Position numbers and translations under genes: made by a program. The notes under the pieces are model-generated. The model saw nothing but the letters and a program-made list of their open reading frames with translations. It searched no databases and was not told where the DNA came from. Shown here piece by piece: positions 1 to 11,039 of a stretch of DNA of 64,000 nucleotides. Position 1 is the first letter of the stretch, and every line of letters starts with the position of its first letter. The DNA is from Fasciola hepatica (taxonomy: Eukaryota; Platyhelminthes; Trematoda; Plagiorchiida; Fasciolidae): the NCBI GenBank assembly GCA_948099385.1, contig CANUEZ040000020.1, positions 2,131,001 to 2,195,000 on the forward strand, written 5' to 3'.

Positions 1-159
1 GATAACTCTCGTATATTTTACTCAGATTACCAAAGTTGCAAAGCACACCTGTGTCGAACAGAATTGTCGCCATGGTTTTTTCTTTATAAGCACCGACAGA
101 TGAGGTGAAAATCCAACTTAATATTCGAGGTAAAGTTTCATGATAATTTTTCTATTCCA

Positions 160-700
160 TACTTTCGTATGAACACAGTACAATGGCTATGCCCAGTGAA
201 CGGAAATGTCCACTAATTTACCTGAGACAACCAGTAACTAAGACCCTGAGACATTGAGTAGAGAATCACTTGAGGTTCCAATATGTCAGGCGTGGTAATG
301 AACTGGGTAACAGTGTATTGCTGTCTGCCATTTACGAAGCAAGTTCACTTCCGGAACGTATGATGCTAAACGTTGGTCTTACTTTTCCTTTAGGTAATCA
401 CCATGCAAAAATAGGAAGTACTCACGGCTTGTTCTATCGAGTGCAAAGTACAAAAACCGGTTATTTTCAAACTGTAAGCCAGTGAGACGGTATGGCTATT
501 TGGTTTTTTCGGAGCATATCCAGCAAAAAAACAGCATAAATTGAGCAGCCAGAAAACAACATACAGGTTATATTATTTGTTTTGTTATCACTTTATGCGT
601 AATGAGTTGAGATAACTACACCACGAGAAGTTATACCCGTGATCTTCAAATCCACAATCTCTGATGTCATTGAAACACCCGATTCTTTTGTGCTGTTATT
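160..700. repeat. Old dispersed repeat, copy 1
   Basis: The stretch around 160-345 can be aligned by eye with 12220-12420 and, more weakly, with 10690-10870. Shared landmarks are a block ending in CAGACCCTGA-like sequence and a GGTGTGGTAAYRAACYGG-like block before a TGTATTRCTRTCT-like block. A second patch near 620-660 resembles 12560-12600. No coding potential is convincing: the 71-codon frame at 270 has no recognisable motif. It is probably an ancient transposable element whose class I cannot name. Confidence 0.4.
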
Positions 701-1804
701 ACTTACACACCGTCTTGATTTCAGTTACTGACCCTACTCAAACACCCGGAATTAAAAATCAACGATGGCCATGGTGTGGAACTGAACCGTCCTCTAGTTT
801 GGTATTCGAAATGGAGGTCTTTTCGTTCACTGGGTCAATCTCACAAGAACATCACCTTCGCTTGCCAGGATATGTGGAAAACCGATCTGTCAAAATTTAA
901 TACTGTTATTGTGTTTGGGGTAGATTCAATGGTAGGTCTTGGGTGTATCCACTGCAAATGCAAATTTTCGCGATAGTTTCATTTGTTGTCTGTCAGAGCA
1001 AAATGAAGCCAATAAACACTAAGAGATAGTATGAGGAATACAAGCTAACTTCACGAAACACGTCGACTCGGTATGAAAACATGTGCAGACATACCCAGCA
1101 TTTTACATACTTGTATGTATATTGAACGTATGTTTTCTCTCAGTCCGAGTTCATAAGGATGATTTATTCACCGCGCTGAATAGTTCGATTGCAAATACTT
1201 CATCAATAGTCGAGGTAACATCAACAGCGAAAGGTAGTGCGTATCCGAACGTGTGTTTATACAGTCCACGAATCGCCTGGTCGGTGATGTGTCAGTATAG
1301 ATGGAGAGATGAAATTGGGGGTGGTAAATCTAGTTGCTTTACTCATCTTTGCCTTACTAAAAAGTGCCCACAGACTGATGCGGATGCTAAAGATTTGGCG
1401 TTTTCTACAATTCGAAGTGTTTCTCTTCTAATGGCCTCTAGTACCGCATCGTAGGTTATAAAATGCCTCACTATACTTTTTACATTTTACTCTAAAGTTT
1501 ATGTTGGTTCATCATTCTCTTACGCATTTCAGATGGACAAGTTGGAACGCAAATTGAAGGAAGAAGTAAAAGTCGGATCTTTCGTAGTGACATGTCGTTT
1601 TCCACTACCCACTACACTACCTGAAGAAACCGTTAATACGGGCCCAGACTCCGTTTATTTCTACCATTTCTAACTGGTTTATTTTGTATCATATTAGCAC
1701 GCCAAATAAAAATATACTTTTTCTGCCGTAGTTATCATTGGGAAATGAAGATGGTCAGGTGACCATTTTTCATAAATGAATGACGTTAATTACCATCAAT
1801 AGGC
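701..1804. other. Intergenic stretch, no gene recognised
   Basis: Only short open frames occur here. The longest, 1083-1454 on the plus strand (123 codons), begins with a hydrophobic stretch but matches nothing I recognise and has no splice or family support. I see no promoter, RNA gene or clear repeat. Confidence 0.4.
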
Positions 1805-2030
1805 AGTTGCACGTATTTGGCTAACGGAAACCATATTTCCTCTGTAGATTAGCGCATCTTTAGCTGAAAATGCTGTCGCACCGCTACATAAGAAATCACT
1901 AAAATTCGTTCTACCCTCTTTCTCAGCAAGCTTTGGCCAAAACCCGCAGTTGTTTAGTTGCGACCCACAATCCATTTGCCACGACCCACAGCCTTTAGCC
2001 ATGCCGCTGCACACTAGCCGGATCGAAAGT
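1805..2030. repeat. Left terminal inverted repeat with 21-base units
   Basis: This pairs as an inverted repeat with 5000-5255. The best part is 1905-2030, where AGCTTTRGCC, a CCGCAG block, GCGAYCCACAAT and ACAGCCTTTAGC occur in the same order as in the reverse complement of the right end. Inside are roughly 21-base units: on the minus strand they read as the heptad pattern AKGCGSW/QMDCGSQ/LNNCGFW. Identity falls outward of about 1905. It is interpreted as the left end of a Tc1/IS630-like transposon. Confidence 0.6.
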
Positions 2031-2039
2031 AACGGAATA

Positions 2040-4260
2040 TTATCAGTTCAGTCCACTCAACCACTGACTTCGCATTTCTGTGCTCTGGTCTCGGTTTCTA
2101 CCTTCCAGCATCGTCGAGTCAAGAGCAGAAAAAATTGAAGCATAAGGTGATACAGGGCCAAAAGCAAAGTGAGGAGCGGAAATCACGAAGGCTAGGAAAA
2201 AGTTCGAATGCAGCTACGCCACTTGTCGCGACAACTAGCCATATCTTACTGTCTCTAGCCAGTTGGTAGGTGGACCACGTGGATCCCAAGCCGGAAGTCT
2301 GACACGCCCTACTTAGCCAAGTCCACTGGTCAACGTTTTCATACCTTCTTGCCATGTCGAATTGGTCGCCTCGATCTACCTGTGACACTGATCGTGTTAT
2401 TCCGTCCTACCTTCCAACCATCGTCTATCTCGGAGAACAGGGTACGCCGAGGAGGTCTATTGATAGGCATGTGTAATGCATGTCCCAGCCACCTTAATCT
2501 GTTAGTTTTATCTCTCAAGGTCGACACACTGCCGTGTGTACGCTGCAGTGTACACTCGACCCTTGACAAACAACCGGATGTCACGTCGTCGCCACAAATG
2601 ACCAAGGTTTGTAAAAGACAAAAAGGCTTTCTGTACACGCGATGACATTTCATCCCATATCTGTCCACCTGATGAGATGTAAGTGCCCAGTTAACAAAAC
2701 TTATCTACTTCAGTTAGAACTTCCTATGTGAAGACAAGGTTTGGTGTAGCGCCAACCCAGTGCTGCAATAGCACTCCACACTTTGGAGGTCCAAAACGCA
2801 TCCCGAACATTGCTACACTGTTGTTTAGGCTACCTAAGGAAGCTTGCAACCTATCACTCCGATGAACAATATCGTCTGCGTATTCCTAGTTAAACAGTTT
2901 ACTGCCTGAGAAAAGATCGATGTCACTATTTTTACACGAGGATAGTGCCATCTGAAGAATCAATTCAATTACAAAATTGAAGAGGAAGAGCGAAAGAGTG
3001 CAACCCTAACGAACACCACTTTTCGTAGTGAACTCGGATGAGAGATCGTCGTAAGCACGAACTCTGCTTCGGCTGTTTGCATACAGGTGTTTGAAAAGGG
3101 AAATAAATTTCTCTGGCACGCCATTCAATGAGAGGCAGCGCAGGAGATCTGTGCGGCCGACCGAATCGTAAGCCAGTTTCAGATCAAGAAAGACAGAGAT
3201 TGTGGGCCTACGGAAGATGAGTCTGTGCCCTAAGGTTTGTCGAAGAGTAATGATGTGGTCCATACAACCTCGACTGGGTCTGGAACCGGCCTGATTCTCA
3301 CGCGTGCACATTTCATGGTCAGTGGATAATCCGTGGAGAATAATCCCGGTGAGGATTTTGAATGCGATATTTAGCATGCTCATTTGTCTGTGGTTCTCAC
3401 TAGAGGATCTGCCACCATTCCCTGGGAATCTGCTGACCGTCCCAGATTACCCGGAGGAGTTTTGTTAACTCCGAATCCAAAGCTTCGCCTCCATCCTTGA
3501 AAAAAGATGGAGACAACCCATGGAGTCTAGCGGCTTTGTAATTTTTCAGGTAGCCTATCTCCCATAAAACCATTTCTGTTAGTGGAGTGGTATCTAATTG
3601 CGTGGTTTCCCTTGCGGTTATGTACGGAAGGTTCAATGTAGTGGCGGAACAGCCGGACGTTTCCCTTTAGATCCCGCTCAACGATCTAGACGACGTCCCT
3701 GAGAATGAATCGGTGAGCCGTCGGATTCCTTGAATTACTTACACCGGGCTTCCGTAGACCGGTACTTCTGATCACGCGGCAAAGGTTGGGAGTATTTCCA
3801 ATAGACGCAGCCTTCTTTATTCCACATTTCGCAATCCACAACTGGTCAAGCTCATTTCTCAAGCTCCCAGTCAATTGGCGTCTAAGGGATTTACGTTCTT
3901 CATTGAATGTGGCATCCGCAGGGACGGATCTGCGAGCATCTAGCAGAGCAACTGGTGTCAAAGATATCCATCGCTTGTGAGCCCTACTTGAACCAGAGTC
4001 TTGTATGGCATTGGAAGCTGCATACAAGGCATCCTTGATCTGGTACCAGCATTCGTCTGGGTCTTGCACATTCGGTTGTCCAAATAGAGAACTCTGCCTA
4101 AAAATTATATCGTCAGTTATCTTCTTGAGGTAGCTGCGCAGGACTAGTGACTTTAGCTCGGGTGCAACCAAGGGCGAGGCGTAAACAGAAGCGAGCACGT
4201 GCCGTAGTGTGATCTGAGTCCATAGGCGTAGACCAAAATGAACAACAATTTTCAGCGATG
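2040..4260 (-). mobile_element. RTE-type LINE, degenerate copy 1
   Basis: A broken non-LTR retrotransposon reads on the minus strand. From 5' to 3' there is the linker between endonuclease and reverse transcriptase (4198-3686), an RT start (3636-3400, with LDSELTKLLRVIWDGQQIPR), RT fingers and palm (3383-3006, with NQAGSRPSRGCMDHI and VFLDLKLAYDSV), and the C-terminal block (about 2668-2240, with LRWLGHALHM). The endonuclease is missing apart from a remnant near 4230-4190. The 3' tail to about 2040 matches the tails at 13750-14095 and 45000-45200. Frameshifts and stops make it inactive. I infer the RTE (SR2-like) clade from the ORF layout and motifs. It lies between the two inverted ends of a DNA transposon, so it probably inserted into that element. 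Confidence 0.8.
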
Positions 4261-4299
4261 GTAATCGTGTGAAATGTTGGCAAACACCTCGGAAGTAAG

Positions 4300-4960
4300 A
4301 TCAAAACATGCCGTGCTATTGTAACTACGGATCGGGGAACAGCTTTCTCGTATCGATCCCACAAGACGAAGTTCAACAATGAGTTTGTCGGCCGTTTGTG
4401 TGATGTGGTGGAGGGAAACCTAACAAACATGCTGAGGCAGTTGAAGGAGAAGATGGAAAACGACTTCACAAGCAGAACAGCCAGCAAGTTATCCACTAAT
4501 CGATCTGGGTGGTAATCACTATTCGGTAAGGAAGCTGACTACAGCTAGTGGGACGAAACTCAAATGCAGTCAAGTCTAAATGAGCAGAATATGCCGATTG
4601 ACCGCAACGATCAGATATTGCAACTATGAGGTTATATATTGGTAAATTAGCTACAACAAATGGTGTTGTCATAGCTGTGGGCGCCGTCCAAAGTACATCG
4701 GTAAATAAAGGACCTAAGTTGAGCATATTAATGTGTTCATCTGTCAGCGGTATCTTGAAACGTGAATGTCATACAAAGATTACGTGACATATTTTCAATG
4801 TTTTTTCTTTCATGCTGCTCAGCGTCTTTTGCTGCTGAGAAACCCGACGTTCCATTATCATTTATTTTTGATATTGCTCCCGTTCATCGGAGAACAGTGG
4901 ACGTGATCGTCACATTTCCTTATTTGTTCAGCCAGCTTTGCAACACCGATCTCTAAAAAG
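4300..4960 (+). pseudogene. Tc1/IS630-like transposase relic (element I)
   Basis: Plus-strand fragments resemble a DDE transposase. Near 4400-4500 a helix-turn-helix-like stretch reads LRQLKEKMENDFTSRTASK. At 4855-4905 is FIFDIAPVHRRTVD, the counterpart of the usual FxxDNAPxHRR block holding the second catalytic Asp. Here the Asn is changed to Ile and the third acidic motif is not found. The same block is better preserved at 59050-59095 and 54025-54060. Stops and frameshifts interrupt it. It sits between the inverted ends 1805-2030 and 5000-5255, which fits a non-autonomous dead copy. Confidence 0.65.
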
Positions 4961-4999
4961 AACTGTTCCAACATATCTTGGCGTCGTAATATTCCGATA

Positions 5000-5255
5000 C
5001 TTTTGATTTTACTGGCTTGCAGCGACATAGCTAAAGGCTGTGCATCAGTGTCAAAGGACCGTGGGTCGTAGCTAAGGAATGATGGATCGTGACCGAATAA
5101 TTGTGGATCGCTGCTAATCAGCTGCGGATTCGGCTAAAGCTCGTCGGAAAAAGGCATAGTAACCATCACAAATGCCATCACTGGTAGCTAAAATCGTCAC
5201 TTTGTGGCACCATACTAATATCACAGCTAAGAGACATTTCTGCGAGATAAGCGAG
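5000..5255. repeat. Right terminal inverted repeat with 21-base units
   Basis: About six imperfect units of 20-21 bases occur at 5030-5150, each built around a CTAARGA..TGTGGATCGT pattern. The reverse complement aligns with 1805-2030. A related right end lies at 59380-59600. This is the right end of element I. It lies just downstream of the last exon of the minus-strand surface-protein gene. Confidence 0.6.
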
Positions 5256-5430
5256 TACCCCGTGTTCATTGTCACCGATTTTTCAATGACTTCCCGTTTT
5301 GTTAGTCCCTTCCAGGCTTACTCGGAATGAAATTACAATCGTCCAACGCTTGATGATTTTTTTTCCGTTTACAAATACAATGAAGCATCACTTCCCGAAA
5401 ATATTTGAAAATCCACAAGTAATATATGTC

Positions 5431-5802
5431 CTACTTGCGTTTCGGAACGAATGGTGTCGTGCGCCAGCGGTGTATATAATAAATCCAAAGAATGATGAGC
5501 CCCAGGTGAATCAAAACGGCATAAATCCAAAGGGTCATGAACAATAGATCCTGAGATTTTGGCCAGTTCACAGCTTGTAAGTCTCCTGTTCGCAGAGCTT
5601 GTGGCAAGTTTAGGTGCGGAGCGCTTTCCTGGCCCCTTGAACTGTAGTCGTCCAAGGCATCCAGACTGACTAGGACTTCTCCCAGTTGTTCTTCATTGAT
5701 CGAAGGTTGTATTCGCTTCCCTGCAATATCACACAGCTCTGCAGCTTTGCGTAGCCTCTCGCGTTTCAAATGGGTAATACCGGTATAAGACATGGAGCTT
5801 CC
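5431..5802 (-). CDS. Type I membrane EGF/TSP1 protein, last exon (membrane anchor)
   Basis: This is the predicted terminal exon of the minus-strand surface-protein gene. The acceptor is a pyrimidine-rich TTCTTTTGTCAG before GGA, phase 0, matching the phase 0 donor of the exon at 24163. It encodes 123 residues. A polar, probably helical linker (KRERLRKAAELCDIAGKRIQ and onward) comes first. Then one strongly hydrophobic helix (LLFMTLWIYAVLIHLGLIIL and a few more residues) and a tail HRWRTTPFVPKRK before TAG. By the positive-inside rule the tail is cytoplasmic, so the EGF and TSP1 modules face outside. No polyadenylation signal is obvious close to the stop. The protein family is not recognised. 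A further exon between this and 24163 cannot be excluded. Confidence 0.75.
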   Translation of the reverse strand, partial: GSSMSYTGITHLKRERLRKAAELCDIAGKRIQPSINEEQLGEVLVSLDALDDYSSRGQESAPHLNLPQALRTGDLQAVNWPKSQDLLFMTLWIYAVLIHLGLIILWIYYIHRWRTTPFVPKRK

Positions 5803-6011
5803 CTGACAAAAGAAGATTAATAAATGGGTGTTTTTGTGCTGTATTTTGAATATAGCACGAAGCTCATCAAAAAACGTCCACGAAAGGAAAATAAAGAACC
5901 GACTGGGATAGGCCACTGATTGTAAACCACATTTTCCAATCACAGGACAAATAACGTATCACAGGCACTACCAGCTAATAAGGTACTGAGAAGTCATCAG
6001 TGCACTATATT

Positions 6012-6016
<5 letters not shown>

Positions 6017-6071
<55 letters not shown>
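6017..6071. repeat. (TA)n microsatellite
   Basis: An uninterrupted TA tract of about 27 units directly abuts the 5' truncated end of the Penelope-like element. Confidence 0.97.
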
Positions 6072-6075
<4 letters not shown>

Positions 6076-7229
6076 AATATAAACAAATACGAGGCACACC
6101 GATGGGGTTGCCGCTTTCAGGCCTGCTAGCAGATGCAGTCATGAAGCAATTCGAAGCCAAAGTATTCGAAACAATCAGATCTCGTTTGTGCATCAGATAC
6201 GTTGATGACACATTTGTGATACTAAAAACGTCTGAACTAGGTCGATTTTATCAACATCTGAACACGCTCGTAAAAGGAATAAAATTCACAGAGGAAGAAG
6301 AATGCGACGCAAAACTGCCGTTTCTAGACATTCTGATCACGAGGCAAACAAACGGAAATCTAGAAACAACTGTCTATCGGAAACCAACGACAACTGACCG
6401 CATACTGAACTTCAAAAGCAACCACCCAACATGTCACTTGAAGAGCTGTGTGCGCACCCTATTCCACCGGGCCGACACACACTGCAGCACACCCGAACTC
6501 CGAAAAAAGGAACTGATCAGGCTTTTCAAGTTGTTCATGGTAAACGGTTACCCAAAAAGCTTCGTAAACTCTTCCATCTGAAATAACAAAAAAAGCCAAA
6601 AGAAAAGTAGCCCAGAAAGCATAGTCGTGCTACCATACATACGAGGAGCATCAGAGGCAGTAGATCGTATGCTAAAATCGTTGGGCATCAAAGTTATCCA
6701 CAAACCCGTCAGCACCCTGCGGACCGCCCTATTCAACGGAAAAGACCGTGTGGACAAGCACGATCAATCAGGAGTGGTCTACGCTGTCCCATGCCTAGGA
6801 TGTGATAAGGAATACATAGGTGGGACAGGTTAACAACTACGTACTCGCCTACACGAACACAAACTAGCATTACGACGCGCCGACCCACACTCACAGATTT
6901 TTAACCACTGCGCAGAGACAGGTCACGAGGTCAAAATCGATAGCGCAAGGGTAGTCGTCCGAGCAAAGAAGAAGGGGGAGCGCCTGATCCTCGAAGCCCT
7001 CCATTCGATCAACTCGTTCAACCGACACGTCGAGGTTGATAAGCATTACGTCACCCTGGAAAAACCGATGGCAAAAAATCGAGAAACGGACAGACGAGCA
7101 ACACACCAAAAACGTGCGGAACCGGCCGTCCCATCCACACACTCATTCACTCACGTTTGACAACGAGTCCTAGTTTGGATCGAAACGTCACAATAAACAT
7201 TTTACGACTCAGCGTACGCCTTGACTTCC

Positions 7230-7231
<2 letters not shown>
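6072..7231 (+). mobile_element. Penelope-like element, 5' truncated, RT plus GIY-YIG
   Basis: The open frame 6090-6585 is the second half of a PLE reverse transcriptase. It has TPMGLPLSGLLADAVMKQFE, the catalytic IRYVDDTFVIL, then PFLDILITR and TTVYRKPTTTDRILNFKSNH, all hallmarks of Penelope-type RTs. After a frame break, 6627-7160 encodes the GIY-YIG endonuclease: VVYAVPC..C..EYIG, RTRLHEHK, an H..H/C-rich stretch and ERLILEA. A single TAA at 6831-6833 interrupts the domain right after YIGGTG. The fragment starts in the RT palm, so more than half of the ORF is lost. It lies between two (TA)n tracts, and the 3' tail carries GATCGAAACGTC before AATAAACATT. PLEs transpose by target-primed reverse transcription using this endonuclease. 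This copy is dead. Confidence 0.9.
7155..7190 (+). ncRNA. Degenerate hammerhead ribozyme in PLE tail
   Basis: GAGTCC, a six-base loop, GGAT, then CGAAACGTC reproduces the stem II and second half of a hammerhead core. PLEs are known to carry hammerhead motifs in their terminal repeats. The first core box, normally CTGATGA, is not preserved (TGACAAC here), so cleavage is unlikely. Confidence 0.4.

Positions 7232-7307
<76 letters not shown>
7232..7307. repeat. (TA)n microsatellite
   Basis: An uninterrupted TA tract of about 37 units lies immediately 3' of the Penelope-like element. Together with 6017-6071 it suggests insertion into, or expansion at, a TA-rich target. Confidence 0.97.
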
Positions 7308-7308
<1 letters not shown>

Positions 7309-8485
7309 TAGCTGTACCCGATCTGTACAGATATAGAGATTGTCCGGCTTGCTGGCTCTAGAGCACGCAGCATATAATTGTCCATGTTAGAAGCAATCCG
7401 CGTCTAGGTCTGAACCACGCAATTCTTAAGATTGGCCCTAAGCCTTGTTGACGGCGATTGCAAGCGTCAATTGAATTGTGAGTTGCAGTCTCTTAAATTG
7501 AAATGGCATATCCGTTGGAATCATAGATATGCGAGGAATGAGGACATTTTCGCCTTTGAGATGTCGTGTCAAGATTTTTGCTTCGACGTTGCTCATTTAT
7601 TTTTTACTGCAAGCCGCGTGCCGTTGCAAAGCTTTGGGTGGTCGACGTTTCGCAACATGATAATTGCACGTCGATTTGTTATGACAGTGCGTGCAGTGCC
7701 ATCCCTGGCAGATCGAGCGAATTCAAAAATTCTGTTGAATAATAAACCGCATCATCCGCTTCCACAATGGTGTCGAAGGTCTTGTATGTGACTATCTCGC
7801 TTCGAGTGATAGACTGAATAAAAAGAGAAAAGTGTACAACCAAAATCTTCAACTTCTGAGTAACATGCAGATGGAACCGTGTGCGTAGAACAGTTTGCAG
7901 TATGATAGTGCCAATGGCGAGCAGATGAGCATATAACGGGATGCGCCGAGCTGATTGGTTGGTATGATCACAGTTCAAGGTCTACGGATCTGCGTGTCTG
8001 TGCTTGGGACCGTGTATGTGCGATTGCACCTAGGACAGATGCCAGATCGGCCCGTAGTGGGACACATGAACATGCTTGCGTGCGTCAGTCAGCGCTCAGA
8101 AGAATCTGTCAGTGGTATAAGCCAGTGGGTATTTGTGTGTGTGAGCGTGCGTGCCTCAGTGATCACGGAGCAGAAGTCGATGATCCTGCGCGTGCACGTG
8201 ACGACGGGTGAGGTCAGCCCATAATGAGAGCAGTGTCGTGTAGATGGGTGTGCGTGTGGACGGGTGCGTGCATGATGCGACATGCGTAATGCACTGGTGA
8301 GAAAGCTGGATGGGGAAAAGATGTCATCAGAGCATTGTTGATAACAGACAACTACGAAACGCACAGCAGATACATAACAACACGGCTGTACTCGAATGCA
8401 ACATTGGATAAAATTTTCAAAGCAATCGGTAAAGAACTTCCGGAGATCTTAGTTTGGTAACAAACGGACATTATACACACACACG

Positions 8486-8486
<1 letters not shown>
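7308..8486. other. Intronic or intergenic filler, no gene recognised
   Basis: This includes a GT-rich patch near 8110-8280. Short frames on both strands (up to 119 codons at 7432-7791) have no recognisable motif. A short (CA)n run at 8475-8484 leads into the next TA tract. Confidence 0.4.

Positions 8487-8561
<75 letters not shown>
8487..8561. repeat. (TA)n microsatellite
   Basis: About 37 TA units directly abut the 3' truncation point of the following minus-strand LINE fragment. It produces long artificial YIYIYI reading frames on both strands. Confidence 0.97.
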
Positions 8562-8564
<3 letters not shown>

Positions 8565-8569
8565 GGAAG

Positions 8570-9700
8570 GTTCGTGACCCTTGGAGGAGCTGACTAGCAA
8601 GATTGTTGCCGCGGGATTCCAAAGTACATTTTGGAGACAATGTGGCACAGGACGTTGGTGCTTTCGAACTTCGATGGCTATCATCCAGTAGCAGTTGTGG
8701 GGGACACTTGGTTTTGGCGTTGTTTCGACCACCGACGAGACGTAAGCTGAAACGCGAACTAACAAGTGCATGATAAATGTGTACGGAGGCTGGTACGCCG
8801 AATTGGCCTCCTATATGCTGCTCCGTCTAGTATAGGCTTCCAGTTTGAGCACTGAAACCGCCAGCAGCAATCGTTATGTTCGTAGAACTAACGCTGCGGA
8901 GCAGTTGAGACAACTTATGGTTTAATTCGTCTTTAAACTCAGGAGAGCTGCAGTCAATTAGGGAATACACGGAAACGAAAAACAAGCATCGAGGCTTCAA
9001 CCTATTACTTTTGACATGCACAGAACTATCCAACCGAAACGCACACAGGTGAGTGCTGGATGGGATCCAGTCAAGCAGTGCACACTCAGCTTTCATGCTC
9101 AGGGCGATGCTAACGTCATGCTGACCACGAACACTGGACACCGAATTGCGCGACACTCGAAGAGTGAAACGAGAAACCGAATTCGTGTCTGGGGGTGAAG
9201 GGGTACCACTGAATTTCGGTCTTGTGTGCATGTTTCGGAGACACAACACACATATATTCTAAAGGTTTCAAGAGTCCTAGCTAAGGCAGTCTGTCGCCCC
9301 GTTTGGTAAAGTATGCGGACGTTGAGAGCAGCTAGGTGAGAGGAATGCTTAAGTCTCAGAATCAATTCTCCATTTTTTCCTATCTCCAAGTTATTATCCT
9401 TACCGAGTCCTTGGTCACGATTCGTTGTGACTTCTATCCAGTAAGAATTGTGGTGTGAAGGATGAAGAGCAGAGAGATGAGAAATGTTTCCCGAGGGAAT
9501 GCACGAGATTTATGGGCATACCATACTTCGAGGCTGCCCATACTGTTGGAGGGCTTTTTTCTTCGGGAAACCTAACCGGAACCTTTGACTTAAAAATCGG
9601 ACCCACAAGGCAGTGTATTGTTAACCCAGTACGGGAACGTGGCCGAAAAACCTGTAATGGAACTTATTCTGGTCTGTCACGTGAGATCAAATTGTTGAAC
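8570..9700 (-). mobile_element. RTE-type LINE, 5' fragment with endonuclease start
   Basis: The minus strand encodes the 5' leader and endonuclease start of the same subfamily as the copy at 42060. It includes LAALNVRILYQTGRQTALAR, CVSETCTQD, VYSLIDCS (VYAPTDCS in the other copy) and AAGGFSAQTGSLY. The two copies are near-identical inverted repeats over roughly 0.8 kb. Relative to the 42 kb copy, about 240 bases are missing where 8790-8806 joins the VRVSAYVSSVVETTPKP block. The usual GDFNAQ motif is GGFSAQ in both copies, so the catalytic Asp was lost before they separated. The rest of the element is absent. Confidence 0.82.
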
Positions 9701-10029
9701 CTATGTCGGCTTATCTTCGCTCGTGCTTTGTTGTTGGGCCGCTTTTCGGATTCAGTCCCGTGCATATAATGGAACAAGCGAAATGTGGACGGGGCATCAT
9801 CGTTTGGGCTGGGGGCTGTCCAGCTTAGGCGGACAATAGCTGTCCAATGAAGTGCGTGTATGTGTACGTGCGCATGTATGCACCAACTGTAACACAGGCG
9901 AGATATTGTGGGCACAGTCTGCTAAGCCTAATTAATACGCCACCTTTCGTGGAACACCTTAGTGCGTCACAGCGCGAGTGAGTATCAAAGGATTCGTTGC
10001 GGTTAACTGTGAAAGTGTTCGGTGGCTCA

Positions 10030-10262
10030 GTATTTATTCGCACGACTACATCACTAATGCGAGCAGGGTGGTCGGGTGTTCGGTGTGCGGTGAAGACAGC
10101 AACAGTGCGAAAAGTGGGACGTGACTAACTGATATTGAAGGAGTATTAGGATATACATCATTGCTGCATGAGAGTGAGGATCAGAGAACGGCTCACTGTT
10201 CCTCTTGGGGCGGAGGTATGAAAACAGAATCATGTCAGGATGACGTAACTACAGTATTCCTT
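10030..10262. repeat. Dispersed repeat, pair with 63296-63520
   Basis: The segment from CGACTACATC through ATGCGAGC, GGTGAAGACAG and GAAAAGTGG to CATGTCAGGATGACGTAACTA-like sequence recurs in the same orientation at 63296-63520 with moderate divergence. It is non-coding and of unknown class. Confidence 0.6.
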
Positions 10263-11039
10263 TAGCGAGAAACATTAGACGGGATCGCTCAGATTGTTTG
10301 TTGATGAGAGATATTCAGGGAGGAGATGGGCAAGAGGAAGTAGTCAAATAAGTAGTACCATTTTACCATGGAATTAGCTAAAAATGTCTTTCAATCATTC
10401 TACAAAGTAAATTTAACCAGCCAACTGGTTAACTCTAATAGCAATCGGGTATGATTCGGGAGAAATGCGTGATTTCGCAATGCCTCATCTCAAAGTTCAT
10501 CAAAATAGGATCCAAAGACGGCTCACTAGCAACGGGATCACCGTCCACTTCTATCACTGTCTGGATAACACTGACTGGTGAACAGTATTGGCGTCTTAGC
10601 ATGAGACAGAAATCTAACAACACCGAAGAAACTATTTTTGACATGATAGCTGTTTGACCCGGATAAGACTCGATCAAACCCAGTGACGTAGTATTCTAAC
10701 TTTTCATTACATGGGTGAAGTAGAAGGGGCATACCCCATGCTTTAAAGGCCCACTGCAGTATTAGGGAATACCGGTAACCAGACCCCGAGTTTGGAGTGA
10801 GCAACCAACCACTGGATCGGATGGGGTTACGTGTTGGAAAACTGATAATAATATCCCCAGGCAGAAATACAACAAATTTTGTTCGGAAAACGAGATTCAT
10901 AGATATATTTGACCCGAAAATATTTCTTGTTTCTTTCTGACCAATGGTGTATACATTCTTATGTGGTATATCTTGGATTGCGAATAATATTGAGACAATG
11001 TACACGACTCTATTAACATGGGAATAGTCATGGATCTTT
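10263..11039. other. No gene recognised; contains old dispersed repeat
   Basis: A 155-codon minus-strand frame (11005-10538) matches no family I know. It overlaps a repeat block at 10690-10870 related to 12220-12420 and 160-345 (ATTAGGGATA..GGCAACCAGACYC-like core), which argues that the frame is chance. Confidence 0.45.

Noticed and set aside
2662..2690. CTGATGAG at about 2668 and CTGATGA at 34806, 36936 and 39032 as hammerhead ribozymes
   Set aside because: No GAAA box with pairing stems and cleavage site follows at the right distance on the same strand.
8352..8771. Long frames containing YIYIYI repeats across (TA)n tracts (also 6011-6211 and 8449-8640)
   Set aside because: They are produced by TA dinucleotide tracts that lack stop codons in two frames, and they join unrelated sequence on each side.
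10538..11005. A 155-codon minus ORF as a host gene
   Set aside because: It runs through a dispersed repeat block also present at 12220 and 160, and has no recognisable domain or splice context.
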